Notes: a model not told the origin generated them from the letters alone. A stretch of DNA of 64,000 nucleotides from Mycolicibacterium nivoides (GCF_003855255.1 NZ_CP034072.1:2719906-2783905), one strand, 5' to 3'. Shown: positions 45,775-55,199, counted from the stretch's first letter. Translations and numbers: made by a program.

Positions 45775-46989
45775 TCAGATCCAAACGCCCTTGCCGACGG
45801 CGACCACGCCGCCCGCGCTGATCGCGAACCTCTCCCGGTCCTTGTCGAGGTCGACGCCCACCATCTCGCCCGGACCGACCACCACGTTCTTGTCCAGGAT
45901 CGCGTGGCGTACCACCGCGCCCCGGCCGATCCGCACACCCGGCATCAGCACGCTGCCCTCCACGATCGCGCCGTCGTCGATCGCCACGTTGGAGGACAAC
46001 ACCGAATTGCGCACCGAGGCAGCTGAAATGATGCTGCCCGCACCGACCACCGACTCCTGCGCCGAACCGCCGTTGACGAATTTGGCGGGCGCCAGGTTCT
46101 CCGACTCTCCGCGTATCGGCCAGCGCTTGTTGTAAAGGTTGAACACCGGGTGCACCGACACCAGATCCATGTGCGCGTCGTAGAACGCATCCAGGGTTCC
46201 CACGTCGCGCCAGTAGCCGTGGTCGCGTTCGGTGGCCCCGGGCACCTCGTTGTTGTTGAAGTCGTAGACCGCCGCCATTCCGTCGGACACCAGCCGGGGA
46301 ATGATGTCGCCGCCCATGTCGTGGTCGGAATGGTCGTCGTCGGCGTCGGCACGGATCGCGTCGATCAGCACCTTGGTGGTGAAGATGTAGTTGCCCATCG
46401 ACACGAAGGTCTGCTCGGGGTCGTCGGGCGTACCCGGTGGATCCGCGGGCTTTTCGACGAATTCCCTGATGCGCCCGGAATCGTCGGCGTCGATGCAGCC
46501 GAAGGCACTGGCCTCGGCGCGCGGCACCCGGATCCCGGCCACAGTGGCCCCGGCCCCGCTGTCGATGTGGAACCGCAGCATCTGCTCGGGATCCATGCGG
46601 TACACGTGGTCGGCTCCGAAGATGATGATGTAGTCCGGATCTTCGTCGTAGATCAGGTTGAGCGACTGGTAGATCGCATCCGCCGATCCGGTGTACCAGC
46701 GCGGGCCGAGCCGCTGCTGGGCCGGCACGGGGGTGATGTACTCACCGGCCAGGCCCGAGAGCCGCCAGTTCTGCGAGATGTGACGGTCCAGTGAATGCGA
46801 CTTGTATTGCGTCAGAACGCAGATCCGTAGGTATCGGGCGTTCACCAGGTTCGACAACACGAAGTCGATCAGCCGGTAGGCACCGCCGAAGGGAACTGCC
46901 GGCTTGGCGCGATCGGCTGTCAACGGATACAGCCGTTTGCCCTCTCCCCCGGCCAGAACTATGCCCAGCACATGTGGCAACTCCCTCAT
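45775..46989 (-). CDS. glgC: GlgC, glucose-1-phosphate adenylyltransferase
   Basis: 404 aa from ATG 46989, the same length as in M. tuberculosis. Opens with the pyrophosphorylase motif [37 protein letters not shown] carries the catalytic Asp; the C-terminal third is a left-handed beta-helix ([25 protein letters not shown] repeats). It makes ADP-glucose for glycogen and maltose-1-phosphate. TAGGTT (47002-46997, minus strand) lies 7 bases before the ATG, so the message is likely leaderless. Divergent from glgA. Confidence 0.97.
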   Translation of the reverse strand: MRELPHVLGIVLAGGEGKRLYPLTADRAKPAVPFGGAYRLIDFVLSNLVNARYLRICVLTQYKSHSLDRHISQNWRLSGLAGEYITPVPAQQRLGPRWYTGSADAIYQSLNLIYDEDPDYIIIFGADHVYRMDPEQMLRFHIDSGAGATVAGIRVPRAEASAFGCIDADDSGRIREFVEKPADPPGTPDDPEQTFVSMGNYIFTTKVLIDAIRADADDDHSDHDMGGDIIPRLVSDGMAAVYDFNNNEVPGATERDHGYWRDVGTLDAFYDAHMDLVSVHPVFNLYNKRWPIRGESENLAPAKFVNGGSAQESVVGAGSIISAASVRNSVLSSNVAIDDGAIVEGSVLMPGVRIGRGAVVRHAILDKNVVVGPGEMVGVDLDKDRERFAISAGGVVAVGKGVWI

Positions 46990-46996
46990 GGGTCCA

Positions 46997-47082
46997 AACC
47001 TATCCGCCAACCAGCAACGCGGCCAGCCAATGGCAACAGAAGTGTCCGGCGTGTAGCTGGACCCACCGCGACCTACTACCGT
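46997..47082. promoter_or_regulatory. Divergent leaderless promoters of glgC and glgA
   Basis: TAGGTT (minus, 47002-46997) ends 7 bases before the glgC ATG; TACCGT (plus, 47077-47082) ends 7 bases before the glgA ATG. The 75 bases between the two hexamers must hold both -35 regions and any shared control. No obvious palindrome is seen there. Confidence 0.55.
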
Positions 47083-47089
47083 CTCGGAT

Positions 47090-48253
47090 ATGCGGGTGGC
47101 CATGATGACTCGGGAATATCCACCCGAGGTGTACGGCGGTGCCGGAGTGCACGTGACCGAACTCGTCGCGCAGTTGCGTCAACTGTGCGATGTCGACGTC
47201 CACTGCATGGGGGCCCCGCGCGACGGGGCCTACGTGGCGCAGCCCGATCCCGCGCTGCGCGGCGCCAACGCGGCGTTGTCGACGCTGTCCGCGGACCTCA
47301 ACATGGTCAACTCCGCGGCGGCGGCCACGGTGGTGCACTCGCACACCTGGTATGCCGGGATGGCCGGGCACCTGACCGGGCTGCTCTACGGCATCCCCCA
47401 TGTGCTGACCGCGCACTCACTCGAGCCGCTGCGCCCGTGGAAGGCCGAGCAACTCGGCGGAGGCTACCGGGTGTCGTCATGGGTGGAGCGCACCGCGATC
47501 GAGGCCGCCGACGCGGTGATCGCGGTGAGCTCCGGTATGCGCGACGACGTGCTGCGGACCTATCCGGCGCTGGACCCCGGCCGGGTGCACGTGGTGCGCA
47601 ACGGGATCGACACCGACGTCTGGTACCCGACTCCGCCGGCCGACACCGACTCGGTGCTCGCCGAGCTCGGGGTCGATCTGAGCCGCCCGATCGTGGCATT
47701 CGTCGGGCGCATCACCCGCCAGAAGGGGGTGGCTCACCTGGTGGCCGCGGCCCACCGGTTCAGCCCCGAGGTGCAGTTGGTGTTGTGCGCGGGCGCCCCC
47801 GACACCCCCGAGATCGCCGCCGAGGTGTCCTCGGCGGTGGCCGAGCTGGCGCGGGCCCGCTCCGGGGTGTTCTGGGTTCGCGAAATGCTGCCGATCAACA
47901 AGATTCGGGAAATACTCTCCGCTGCAACAGTTTTCGTATGTCCGTCGGTGTACGAGCCGTTGGGCATCGTGAACCTGGAAGCGATGGCGTGTTCGACGGC
48001 GGTGGTCGCCTCCGACGTCGGCGGTATCCCCGAGGTCGTCGCCGACCACCAGACCGGGCTGCTCGTGCACTACGACGCCACGGACCCGCGCTTCTTCGAG
48101 ATGCGCCTGGCCGACGCGGTCAACTCACTGGTGGCCGAGCCGGAAACCGCCCGCAAGTACGGCGAGGCCGGACGCCAGCGGTGCATCGCGGAGTTCTCCT
48201 GGGCGCACATCGCAGAACAAACCCTGGAGATATACCGCAAGGTGTCCGCCTGA
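47090..48253 (+). CDS. glgM: GlgA/GlgM, ADP-glucose-dependent GT4 glycosyltransferase (maltose-1-phosphate synthase)
   Basis: 387 aa, as Rv1212c. GT4-type fold: [17 protein letters not shown] at the N-terminus, [12 protein letters not shown] in the hinge, GRITRQKG, and [17 protein letters not shown] with the donor-binding Glu. In M. tuberculosis this protein joins ADP-glucose and glucose-1-phosphate to maltose-1-phosphate, the substrate of GlgE. It is divergent from glgC, which supplies its donor. The stop codon lies in the loop of a terminator hairpin. Confidence 0.93.
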   Translation: MRVAMMTREYPPEVYGGAGVHVTELVAQLRQLCDVDVHCMGAPRDGAYVAQPDPALRGANAALSTLSADLNMVNSAAAATVVHSHTWYAGMAGHLTGLLYGIPHVLTAHSLEPLRPWKAEQLGGGYRVSSWVERTAIEAADAVIAVSSGMRDDVLRTYPALDPGRVHVVRNGIDTDVWYPTPPADTDSVLAELGVDLSRPIVAFVGRITRQKGVAHLVAAAHRFSPEVQLVLCAGAPDTPEIAAEVSSAVAELARARSGVFWVREMLPINKIREILSAATVFVCPSVYEPLGIVNLEAMACSTAVVASDVGGIPEVVADHQTGLLVHYDATDPRFFEMRLADAVNSLVAEPETARKYGEAGRQRCIAEFSWAHIAEQTLEIYRKVSA

Positions 48254-48264
48254 GCGGACACCTT
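48239..48264. terminator. Terminator whose loop is the glgA stop codon
   Basis: AAGGTGTCCGC (48239-48249) pairs perfectly with GCGGACACCTT (48254-48264); the 4-base loop CTGA contains the glgA stop TGA. It also faces the end of the convergent DUF3117 gene, so it can serve both. Confidence 0.75.
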
Positions 48265-48273
48265 GCAGGTCGA

Positions 48274-48441
48274 TCAGCTGGTGACGGACTTGAGTTCGTC
48301 GCCCAGCGCAGCGGCCTCGTCGGGAGTCAGTTCGACAACGAGGCGCCCACCGCCTTCCAGCGGTACTCGCATAACGATTCCTCGCCCCTCTTTGGTTGCT
48401 TCCAGTGGACCGTCACCAGTCCGGGGCTTCATCGCCGCCAT
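48274..48441 (-). CDS. DUF3117 small conserved protein (Rv1211-like)
   Basis: 55 aa: MAAMKPRTGDGPLEATKEG, then GRGIVMRVPLEGGGRLVVEL and a short helical end. The family is a tiny, highly conserved actinobacterial protein of unknown function, predicted to form a small beta structure. GGAGGGAG lies 8 bases before ATG 48441, which decides the start; an upstream in-frame start at 48525 is not needed. Confidence 0.88.
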   Translation of the reverse strand: MAAMKPRTGDGPLEATKEGRGIVMRVPLEGGGRLVVELTPDEAAALGDELKSVTS

Positions 48442-48625
48442 CGAGTGCTCCCTCCAACAGTGCCGACCCGCGTCAGCGGGCCAGGTTGGGGCCGAAGCCG
48501 CCCACTCGCTGGCGGCACCCGGCATTGAACTGCTACTGAACTAACCCCTATTGTTCCTTATCCGCAGCGGTGGTTGTGCAAAGACCCGTCGGATACCGAC
48601 CGAAGGCATGTTTTACCGGTCACAA

Positions 48626-49192
48626 TTACTGTGCCGGCACCCAGCAGGCCGCGATATGGTCGTCGACCATCCCGGTGGCCTGCATCAACGCATACGCCGT
48701 GGTCGGGCCGACGAACTTGAAGCCCCGGCGCTTGAGTTCCTTGGCCATGGCGGTCGATTCCGGGGTCACCGCAGGCACTTGGGCCAGGTCAGCGGGCCGC
48801 GGCCGGGCCGGTGGGGCGAACGACCACAGCAGCTCGGCCAAATCGACATCGAGCTCGGTGACCGCCCTGGCGTTGGCGATGGTCGCGAGGACCTTGGCCC
48901 GGTTGCGCACGATGCCGGTGTCGGCCATCAACCGCTCGACGTCGTCGTCGGTGTACTTCGCCACCGTGTCGGCGTCGAACCCGTCGAACGCGGCGCGGAA
49001 ATTCTCCCGCTTACGCAGGATGATCAACCAGCTCAGCCCGCTCTGAAAGGCCTCCAGGCTGATCCGCTCGAACAGGGCACCGGAATCCCGCAGCGGCCGG
49101 CCCCACTCCGTGTCGTGGTAGTCGCGGTAGAGCGTGGAATCCCCGGCGGCGCCCACCGCCCAGCCGCACCGGATGCGGCCGTCCTCGGTCAT
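48626..49192 (-). CDS. tag: DNA-3-methyladenine glycosylase I
   Basis: 188 aa. Conserved elements of Tag: RCGWA with zinc ligand C9, YHDTEWGRP with H26, the catalytic-region Glu47 in FERISLEAFQSGLSW, and the C-terminal zinc pair H179-x3-C183. It removes 3-methyladenine from alkylated DNA. The start overlaps the stop of the DivIVA-like gene as ATGA (49189-49192). Named tagA (Rv1210) in M. tuberculosis. Confidence 0.95.
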   Translation of the reverse strand: MTEDGRIRCGWAVGAAGDSTLYRDYHDTEWGRPLRDSGALFERISLEAFQSGLSWLIILRKRENFRAAFDGFDADTVAKYTDDDVERLMADTGIVRNRAKVLATIANARAVTELDVDLAELLWSFAPPARPRPADLAQVPAVTPESTAMAKELKRRGFKFVGPTTAYALMQATGMVDDHIAACWVPAQ

Positions 49193-49590
49193 GACTCCTC
49201 CGGGGTGCGGACCTCTCCTGCGGTGGCCGACACCTCCTCGTCGTCGGCGGTGCCGACAATCAGGTCGTCGTCGGCGTCCTCGTCGAAGTCGTCGGGCACC
49301 CCATAGGCCGCGCGTACCGCGGCAAGTTCCCCGCGGACCGCGTCGAGTTCACGGCCCAGCCGATCGAGAACCCAGTCCACCTCGCTGGTCTTGTAACCGC
49401 GGACGACCTGGGCGAACTTGAGCGCGTCCACATCGGCCCCGGTGACGCCCGAGGCGGGCAGGACCGTGGCGGTCGTGCCGCGTGGGAGCGGCGGCAGCGT
49501 CTCACCCCGGCCGAAGATGACGCTGCCCAGACCGAACAGCACCGTGGCCACCAGAACCAGCACCACCAGGTACAGCAGTATCAGTGTCAC
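49189..49590 (-). CDS. DivIVA-domain membrane protein (Rv1209-like)
   Basis: 133 aa. One N-terminal membrane helix (LILLYLVVLVLVATVLFGLGSVIF) followed by the DivIVA-type core VDALKFAQVVRGYKTSEVDWVLDRLGRELD, a short coiled coil, and an acidic tail (DDFDEDADDDL). The YKTSEVDWVLDRL pattern is the hallmark of actinobacterial DivIVA/SepIVA relatives. It may link membrane position to envelope growth; function not established. Coupled to tag. Confidence 0.86.
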   Translation of the reverse strand: MTLILLYLVVLVLVATVLFGLGSVIFGRGETLPPLPRGTTATVLPASGVTGADVDALKFAQVVRGYKTSEVDWVLDRLGRELDAVRGELAAVRAAYGVPDDFDEDADDDLIVGTADDEEVSATAGEVRTPEES

Positions 49591-49620
49591 GCCCTCGATA
49601 CTGCCTCACGCATGTGACAC

Positions 49621-50571
49621 CTAGCGCGGGCGCAGGGTGACCATGGGCGGGCGGTCGGCCAGGGAGACCGACGACACCCGCGGGGTGAAGTCGTCACCGT
49701 CGGCGTAGAACTGCGTCAGCCCCACCCCCGAATCGGTGATCCCACAGCGCGACAGCAGGGTCGCGATGACCTGCCGGCTCATCGAGGCGAGCTCGGTCAG
49801 CGGACGGTTGCGGTGCGCCCGTACGCCCAGGTTGACCTGCGCGATGGCATCCAGGCCGAGTCGGTCGTAGGTGTCCACCAGCAGGCCGATCTCCACGCCG
49901 TAGCCCGGCGCGAACGGCACCGAGGTCAGCAGCTCGCGGGTGCCCGCGTACTCGCCGCCCAGCGGCTGCAGCACACAGTTCAGCTCGGGGCGCAGCGAGG
50001 CCAGCAGCGGACGCGCCACCAGCTCGGTGACCCGGCCACCGCCGTTGGCGTCCTCGGCGCCGCTGACCTTGAGCGGACGCCGGTAGAACCCCTTGACCAG
50101 GTGCACCCCGTCGGCGGTGAGCAACGGGCCCAGAAGCTTGGGGACGAACATCGGGTCGGGGTCGATCAGGTCGGAGTCGACGAAGGCGATGATGTCGCCC
50201 GTGGTGGCGGCGAGCGAGCGCCACAGCACCTCGCCCTTACCGGGCTGCGGCGCGACCTCGGGCAGCGCGACCTCGCGGCTGATCACCCGGGCCCCGGCGG
50301 CGACGGCACGGATCTCGGTGTCGTCGGTGGAACCCGAATCGAGCACGATCAGCTCGTCGACCAGCCCGCCCAGCAGCGGGGTGATGGTCTCCACGACGGA
50401 GGCGACGGTTTCTTCCTCGTTGAGGGCGGGCAGCACCACCGAGACCGTGCGGCCGGCCTTGGCGGCCTCCAGCTCGGCGATGGTCCAGCTCGGCCGGTTC
50501 CAGCTGTGGTCGGTCAGCCAGCGGTGTCCAACGACGCCGTCGGCAACGGACAGTTCAGGCAGTGCAGTCAT
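49621..50571 (-). CDS. gpgS: GpgS, glucosyl-3-phosphoglycerate synthase
   Basis: 316 aa, GT81 glycosyltransferase. SVVLPALNEEETV opens the GT-A fold, LDSGSTDDT follows, and the metal motif DSD is at 132-134 (FVDSDLIDPDP). It joins UDP-glucose to 3-phosphoglycerate, the first step to methylglucose lipopolysaccharides that regulate fatty-acid synthesis. The ATG at 50571 overlaps the folP2 stop as ATGA; the longer frame to 50796 is antisense to folP2's own frame and not used. Confidence 0.95.
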   Translation of the reverse strand: MTALPELSVADGVVGHRWLTDHSWNRPSWTIAELEAAKAGRTVSVVLPALNEEETVASVVETITPLLGGLVDELIVLDSGSTDDTEIRAVAAGARVISREVALPEVAPQPGKGEVLWRSLAATTGDIIAFVDSDLIDPDPMFVPKLLGPLLTADGVHLVKGFYRRPLKVSGAEDANGGGRVTELVARPLLASLRPELNCVLQPLGGEYAGTRELLTSVPFAPGYGVEIGLLVDTYDRLGLDAIAQVNLGVRAHRNRPLTELASMSRQVIATLLSRCGITDSGVGLTQFYADGDDFTPRVSSVSLADRPPMVTLRPR

Positions 50572-51455
50572 GCCAGTCCCCTCACTGTTCGTGCGGGTGC
50601 CCGCACTCCCTGGATCGACGCGACCATCTCCAGCACGCGCCGTGTGGGTCCGACCTCGTGTACCCGGAACATCGCGGCACCATCCGCGGCGGCCAGTGCC
50701 GTCGCTGCCAGGGTGCCCTCCAGGCGTTCGGTCAGATCCACACCCAGAGTCTCCCCGACAAAATCCTTGTTGCTCAGCGCCATCAGGACTGGCCATCCGG
50801 TCTTAACAAGATCTTTTACGTGGCGCAACAAACTAAGACCGTGATGAGTGTTTTTACCGAAATCATGGGTTGGGTCGATCAGGATCCGGTCCCGCGGGAC
50901 TCCCGTTGCTACCGCCCGCTCGGCCGCGGCGGTCACCTCGGCGATGACGTCGTCGACGACGCCGCGTTCGGTGATCCCGTAGTTCACCCGGAACGGCCGG
51001 GTGCGCGGCACCGCGCCGCCGGTGTGCGAGCACACCAGGCCTGCGCCGAATTCGGCGGCCACCTCGGGCAGTCCCGGATCCGCCCCCGCCCAGGTGTCGT
51101 TGATCAGGTCGGCCCCGGCCGCACAGGCCTGCTTGGCCACCGCCGCGCGCCAGGTGTCGACGCTGATCAGCTGGTCGGGATAGGTGGTGCGCAGCCATTC
51201 GATGAACGGCACGACGCGGGCGATCTCCTCGTCGGCGTCGACCATGCTGCCCGGGCCCGCCTTGACCCCGCCGACGTCGATCACGTCGGCGCCCTCGTCG
51301 ATCACGCGCTGCGCCGCGGCCTTGGCGGCATCGTCGCTGAAGGTGGCCCCGCGGTCATAGAACGAGTCCGGCGTCCTGTTGACGATGGCCATGATCAGCG
51401 CACGGTCGCCCGCAACCGGGCGCCCGCAGAACAGGCCGTTGAACGTCGACAACAC
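50568..51455 (-). CDS. folP2: FolP2, dihydropteroate synthase homologue
   Basis: About 295 aa. DHPS pattern: MAIVNRTPDSFYDRG, DVIDVGGVKAGPG, SVDTWRAAVA, LINDTWAG, and RILIDPTHDFGKN. The first motif has NRTPDSFYDRG in place of the usual NVTPDSFSDGG. The mycobacterial FolP2 branch is reported to lack DHPS activity and sits in the gpgS operon, so its role is probably not in folate synthesis. Start uncertain: GTG 51455 follows GGAGGC closely; an alternative frame begins at 51497. Coupled to gpgS by ATGA. Confidence 0.9.
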   Translation of the reverse strand: MLSTFNGLFCGRPVAGDRALIMAIVNRTPDSFYDRGATFSDDAAKAAAQRVIDEGADVIDVGGVKAGPGSMVDADEEIARVVPFIEWLRTTYPDQLISVDTWRAAVAKQACAAGADLINDTWAGADPGLPEVAAEFGAGLVCSHTGGAVPRTRPFRVNYGITERGVVDDVIAEVTAAAERAVATGVPRDRILIDPTHDFGKNTHHGLSLLRHVKDLVKTGWPVLMALSNKDFVGETLGVDLTERLEGTLAATALAAADGAAMFRVHEVGPTRRVLEMVASIQGVRAPARTVRGLA

Positions 51456-51525
51456 GCCTCCATAGTGCCTGGTGCGGCATCCGTCCCGTTTTTCCACCTC
51501 TGGGTCGGTGCCGCGGCACTCCTGA

Positions 51526-53304
51526 TTACTTGGGCCGTTTACCGGCCGTCACTTCGTCGGGGTACTCCGGGTAGAACGGCACGTAGCCGTCCTCGCGGCT
51601 CGCCAGTACGTAGAGCGGATCCTTGATGTCTGATCCGTAGCCCTGCTTGCGCAGGTCGACCTTCTGGCTCTTGAACGTCGAGGTGTGGGCCAGTTCGGTG
51701 ACGACACGGACGAACAGCGGCACGGCGTAGGACGGCAGATGCCCGTAGAACGCGGCGGCCAGCTCCTTGCCATCGAATTCCTTGCCGTCCTTGAGCTGCA
51801 CCGCGGCCATCCCGGCGCGGCCGCCCGCACCGGGCACCTCCACGCCGAACACGGTGCACTCCTCGATCAGCGGATTGCTGGCGAGCGCGGCCTCCACCTC
51901 GGTGGTGGCCACGTTCTCGCCCTTCCACCGGAAGGTGTCGCCAAGCCGGTCCGCGAACGCGGCGTGGCCCAGCCCCTGGGAGCGCATCAGGTCGCCGGTG
52001 TTGAACCAGACGTCGCCTTCCTTGAACGCGTTGCGCACCAGCTTCTTCTCGCTGGCGGCCTTGTCGGTGTAGCCGTCGAACGGCTGCAGCGCATTGATCT
52101 TCGACAGCATCAGCCCCGGCTCGCCACGCTTGACCTTGCGCAGCCGGCCGTCGGCGCCGCGGGCGGGTTCGCCGCTGTCGGCGTCGTATTCGACGAAGGC
52201 AACCGGGCTAGGGCAGATGCCGGTGGACTTCGAGACGTTGAAGACGTTGACGAAGGCGGTGTTGCCCTCGCTGGCGGCGTAGAACTCGCACACGCGCGGG
52301 ATGCCGAACCGCTGGGTGAATTCGTCCCAGATGGCCGGTCGCAGTCCGTTGCCGACGATCACCCGCACCTTGTGTGCGCGGTCGGTGGGCTTGGGCGGCT
52401 GGTTGAGCAGATAGCCGCAGATCTCGCCGATGTAGACGAACGCGGTGGCGTCGTAGGCGATGACGTCGTCCCAGAACCGCGACGCCGAGAAGGACTTGCC
52501 CAGCGCCAGGGCCGCGCCCGAGTTCAGCGCCGATCCGACAGAGACGGTGAGGGCGTTGTTGTGATACAGCGGCAGGCAGCAGTACAGGGTGTCGTCGCTG
52601 TGTAGCCGCAGCCCCAGGCCGCCGAATCCGGCCAGGGCGCGCAGCCAGCGGTAGTGCGTCATGACGCTGGCCTTGGGCATGCCGGTGGTGCCCGAGGTGA
52701 AGATGTAGAAGGCCTTGTCCTTGGCCAGGACGGCCGAGGTGCTGGCCGGGTTGGTGGTCGGCGCGGTGGCCGCCAGCCGGCGCAGCTCCTCGACCGTGAT
52801 CAGGCCGTTGGGCTCGGCCCCGCATTCGGTGATGTGCTCGACCAGATCGGACTCGGCCACCACCGCCACGGCCTTGAGCAGACCGAAGCTGTGGGCCAGC
52901 ACCTTGCCGCGCTGGTGGTAGTTGAGCATGCCTGCGACGGCACCGCACTTGACGATCGCGAGCATCAGCAGCACGGCGTCGGGCGAGTTGCGCAGCATCA
53001 CCCCGACGACGTCACCGTGGCCGACGCCCTTGGCGGCGAGGACGGCCGCGTAGCGGTTGACCGTCTCGTTGGCCTCGCGATAGGTGATGCGCTCGTCGCC
53101 GAACTTGAGGAAAACCCGGTCGGCGTACTGGGCGGCCCGCTCCTGGAACACCTTTCCGATCGAGGTCTTGGCCGTCGGCCGAGCCATCATTCCGGTGAGC
53201 ACGCCCCGTGCGATGACCGGCGCATCCATCAGCAGACCGGGTACCTGGCTGGCGAGGTCGAGTAGGCCGACGCTGCTCCTGGTGCCCGATTTCTGGTCGG
53301 TCAT
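51526..53304 (-). CDS. fadD6: FadD6, FATP-type very-long-chain acyl-CoA synthetase
   Basis: 592 aa adenylate-forming enzyme. AMP-binding motif YIFTSGTTGMPKASVMTHYR, the A5 region FYAASEGN, and DVWFNTGDLM and DRLGDTFRWKGENVATTEVE near the end. The spacing and the C-terminal TSTFKSQKVDLRKQGYG are those of the FATP/VLACS subgroup. It activates long-chain fatty acids to acyl-CoA, possibly during uptake. TATGGT (53365-53360, minus strand) is a plausible -10 with a palindrome at its -35 region. Confidence 0.95.
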   Translation of the reverse strand: MTDQKSGTRSSVGLLDLASQVPGLLMDAPVIARGVLTGMMARPTAKTSIGKVFQERAAQYADRVFLKFGDERITYREANETVNRYAAVLAAKGVGHGDVVGVMLRNSPDAVLLMLAIVKCGAVAGMLNYHQRGKVLAHSFGLLKAVAVVAESDLVEHITECGAEPNGLITVEELRRLAATAPTTNPASTSAVLAKDKAFYIFTSGTTGMPKASVMTHYRWLRALAGFGGLGLRLHSDDTLYCCLPLYHNNALTVSVGSALNSGAALALGKSFSASRFWDDVIAYDATAFVYIGEICGYLLNQPPKPTDRAHKVRVIVGNGLRPAIWDEFTQRFGIPRVCEFYAASEGNTAFVNVFNVSKSTGICPSPVAFVEYDADSGEPARGADGRLRKVKRGEPGLMLSKINALQPFDGYTDKAASEKKLVRNAFKEGDVWFNTGDLMRSQGLGHAAFADRLGDTFRWKGENVATTEVEAALASNPLIEECTVFGVEVPGAGGRAGMAAVQLKDGKEFDGKELAAAFYGHLPSYAVPLFVRVVTELAHTSTFKSQKVDLRKQGYGSDIKDPLYVLASREDGYVPFYPEYPDEVTAGKRPK

Positions 53305-53373
53305 GCGGTCTCCCCCTGCGCGTTGTTATGGGTCTCGAGATGGCTCTCGTGTGGCCAACACCATAACCGCGCT

Positions 53374-53389
53374 GGTAACCGCCGTTACC
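53374..53389. promoter_or_regulatory. Palindrome GGTAAC-CGCC-GTTACC at the fadD6 promoter
   Basis: Perfect 6+6 dyad located where the -35 of fadD6 would be (its -10 candidate is TATGGT, 53365-53360). A repressor binding here could respond to fatty acyl ligands. The repeated TAACCGC around it makes chance symmetry possible. Confidence 0.45.
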
Positions 53390-53396
53390 GCCGGTT

Positions 53397-53957
53397 CTAT
53401 GTAAGCGTCGCGCACACGTCGAGCGCTGCGGCGACCTCGTCGACGACGATCAGCCGGTCGAGGGCCTGGCTACTCACATAGCCAGAGTCGACGAGTCCGC
53501 GCAACCAGTTCAACAATCCGTCGTAGTGGCCGAACGGATCGAGCAGCACCACGGGCTTCTCGTGCATCCCCAGATAGCCCGCCGTCCAGGCCTCGAAGAA
53601 CTCTTCCAGTGTGCCGATGCCACCGGGCAGCGCGATGAATGCGTCGGAGCGGTCTTCCATCTCCTTCTTGCGTTCCCGCATGGTGTCGGTGACCACCAGT
53701 TCTGCGGCGTCCACGTCGGCGAGTTCGCGGTGCACGAGCGCCTTGGGGATCACGCCGACCGTGCGGCCGTTGCACGAGCGTGCCGCACGCGCGACCGCGC
53801 CCATCGCCGAGACGTTGCCGCCGCCGGAGACCAACGTCCATCCGCGCTTGGCGATCGCCACCCCGACCTCACTGGCCAATGCCAGCAGCTCGGGGTGGGT
53901 GGGGCCAGAAGCGCAATAGACACACACCGCAAACTCGCGGTCAGTTTCACCGGACAC
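53397..53957 (-). CDS. LOG-family cytokinin riboside 5'-monophosphate phosphoribohydrolase
   Basis: 186 aa from GTG 53957. The LOG signature PGGIGTLEE is at 111-119, with the upstream VSGGGNVSAMGAVA nucleotide-binding loop and TMRERKKEM. These enzymes split nucleoside monophosphates to base plus ribose-5-phosphate; in M. tuberculosis Rv1205 makes cytokinins. TACCGT (53969-53964, minus strand) lies 6 bases before the GTG, so the message is probably leaderless. The long in-frame extension to 54692 overlaps the divergent TetR gene and is not real. Confidence 0.93.
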   Translation of the reverse strand: MSGETDREFAVCVYCASGPTHPELLALASEVGVAIAKRGWTLVSGGGNVSAMGAVARAARSCNGRTVGVIPKALVHRELADVDAAELVVTDTMRERKKEMEDRSDAFIALPGGIGTLEEFFEAWTAGYLGMHEKPVVLLDPFGHYDGLLNWLRGLVDSGYVSSQALDRLIVVDEVAAALDVCATLT

Positions 53958-54074
53958 GTACACACGGTAAAGGTTGCTGGTGAACCGCCGATGTCCGGTG
54001 GGCGATGTCGGTTGGGTGATGGACTCAGCCCCGCCGCGCATGGAGACTGAGCGGAACGCGGAAGGGCGAACCTG

Positions 54075-54764
54075 GTGACTGACGACGTCGATCAACCGGC
54101 ACGGTTGAGCCGCGAGTTCATTCTGGACACCGCGATCGGGCTGATCGATCGCGACGGTCTGACGAGACTGACCATGCGACGGCTGGGTGCGGCCTGCGGT
54201 GTCGAGGCGATGGCGCTCTACCGCTATGTGCACAGCCGGGGCGACCTGCTGAGCGGCGTCGTCAACCACATCGTGGACCGCCTCTACACCGATCAGCTCG
54301 CCGCGCGCCGGCAGGAGGACGGCTGGCAGGACTTCCTGCTCCGGCTCGGTCACGGCGTGCGCCAGATCGCCATCGAACATCCCGAGGTGTTCCCGCTGGT
54401 GGCGACCGAGGCGCCGGAAGCCCCGTGGGTGCGGCCGCCGCTGCGCAGCCTGCGTTGGATGGAGACGTTTCTGGAGACCCTGATCTCCTATGGGTTCAGC
54501 GACAAGGCCGCCGTGGCTGCCTACCGCACGTACACCACGTTCCTGGTGGGCCAGTTGCTGCTGGAGGTGTCCGCGCTCGGTGTCGCGCTCAGCCCTGATG
54601 AGGCCGTTCTCGACACCGAGCCTCGACCCGATACCTCGCTGGCCGATTACCCGAACCTGCGGCGACTGCAATCGATGCTGGCCGAGGATCACAGCACCGA
54701 CGAGTTCGAGGATGCGTTGGAGGCCCTGCTCGACCGTATCGAAACCTGGCTGGGCAGCCCCTGA
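54075..54764 (+). CDS. TetR-family regulator upstream of the STAS gene
   Basis: 229 aa. HTH in LDTAIGLIDRDGLTRLTMRRLGAACGVEAMALYRYVHSRGDLLSGVVN, the TetR subclass whose C-terminal domain resembles TetR_C_1. Divergent from the LOG gene and codirectional with the STAS gene, whose promoter 20 bases after this stop carries a dyad that it may bind. GTG start, weak ribosome-binding site. Confidence 0.87.
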   Translation: MTDDVDQPARLSREFILDTAIGLIDRDGLTRLTMRRLGAACGVEAMALYRYVHSRGDLLSGVVNHIVDRLYTDQLAARRQEDGWQDFLLRLGHGVRQIAIEHPEVFPLVATEAPEAPWVRPPLRSLRWMETFLETLISYGFSDKAAVAAYRTYTTFLVGQLLLEVSALGVALSPDEAVLDTEPRPDTSLADYPNLRRLQSMLAEDHSTDEFEDALEALLDRIETWLGSP

Positions 54765-54784
54765 CCAGAACCAAGATCAATCAC

Positions 54785-54814
54785 GTTTACAACGTAAACT
54801 TCGGCGGTTATGCT
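54785..54814 (+). promoter_or_regulatory. Promoter of the STAS gene with a dyad on its -35
   Basis: TTTACA (54786-54791) and TATGCT (54809-54814) are 17 bases apart, a good sigma-A promoter starting near 54821. The dyad GTTTACAACGTAAAC (54785-54799) covers the -35. Because the ATG at 54810 lies inside the -10, the encoded protein should begin at GTG 54825. Confidence 0.6.
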
Positions 54815-54824
54815 CGGTTTCATC

Positions 54825-55199
54825 GTGGAATCGACCCAGCAGAATCACGAGCTGCACTGGACAGCTCGTACCGCACCCGAAGGCCTCATCGTTCAGGTCT
54901 CCGGACAAGTCGACGCGCACAACGAATCCGTCTGGCAGCGCATGCTCAGCGAGTCGGCAGCCGCCGTTCATGAATCCTCGCTGCTCATCATCGACGCCGG
55001 ATCCCTTGAATTCATGAGCTGTGGGGCACTGGTCGCGCTGGCCAAACAGAGCGTCGACAGTCGCCAGCAGGGGGTCACGGTGCGTCTGGTCATCCGTCAG
55101 CCGAGCATCCTGCGAATCATCACCGAATGCGGCATGGACGACACGGTGTCGGCCCATCCAGACCTCGATTCGGCGTTGAACGGGCACGGCCCCCCATAG
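54825..55199 (+). CDS. STAS-domain protein (anti-sigma-factor antagonist type)
   Basis: 124 aa. The STAS fold is visible: TAPEGLIVQVSGQVDA (strands), a helix, LLIIDAGSLEFMSCGALVAL as the central strand-turn-helix that usually holds the phosphorylated Ser, and an end strand-helix. The site reads FMSCGA instead of the common D-S-S-G, so it may not be a kinase target. Start chosen from the promoter (see 54785); an ATG at 54810 would give five more residues. It precedes the ATPase by 10 bases. Probable partner unknown. Confidence 0.8.
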   Translation: MESTQQNHELHWTARTAPEGLIVQVSGQVDAHNESVWQRMLSESAAAVHESSLLIIDAGSLEFMSCGALVALAKQSVDSRQQGVTVRLVIRQPSILRIITECGMDDTVSAHPDLDSALNGHGPP

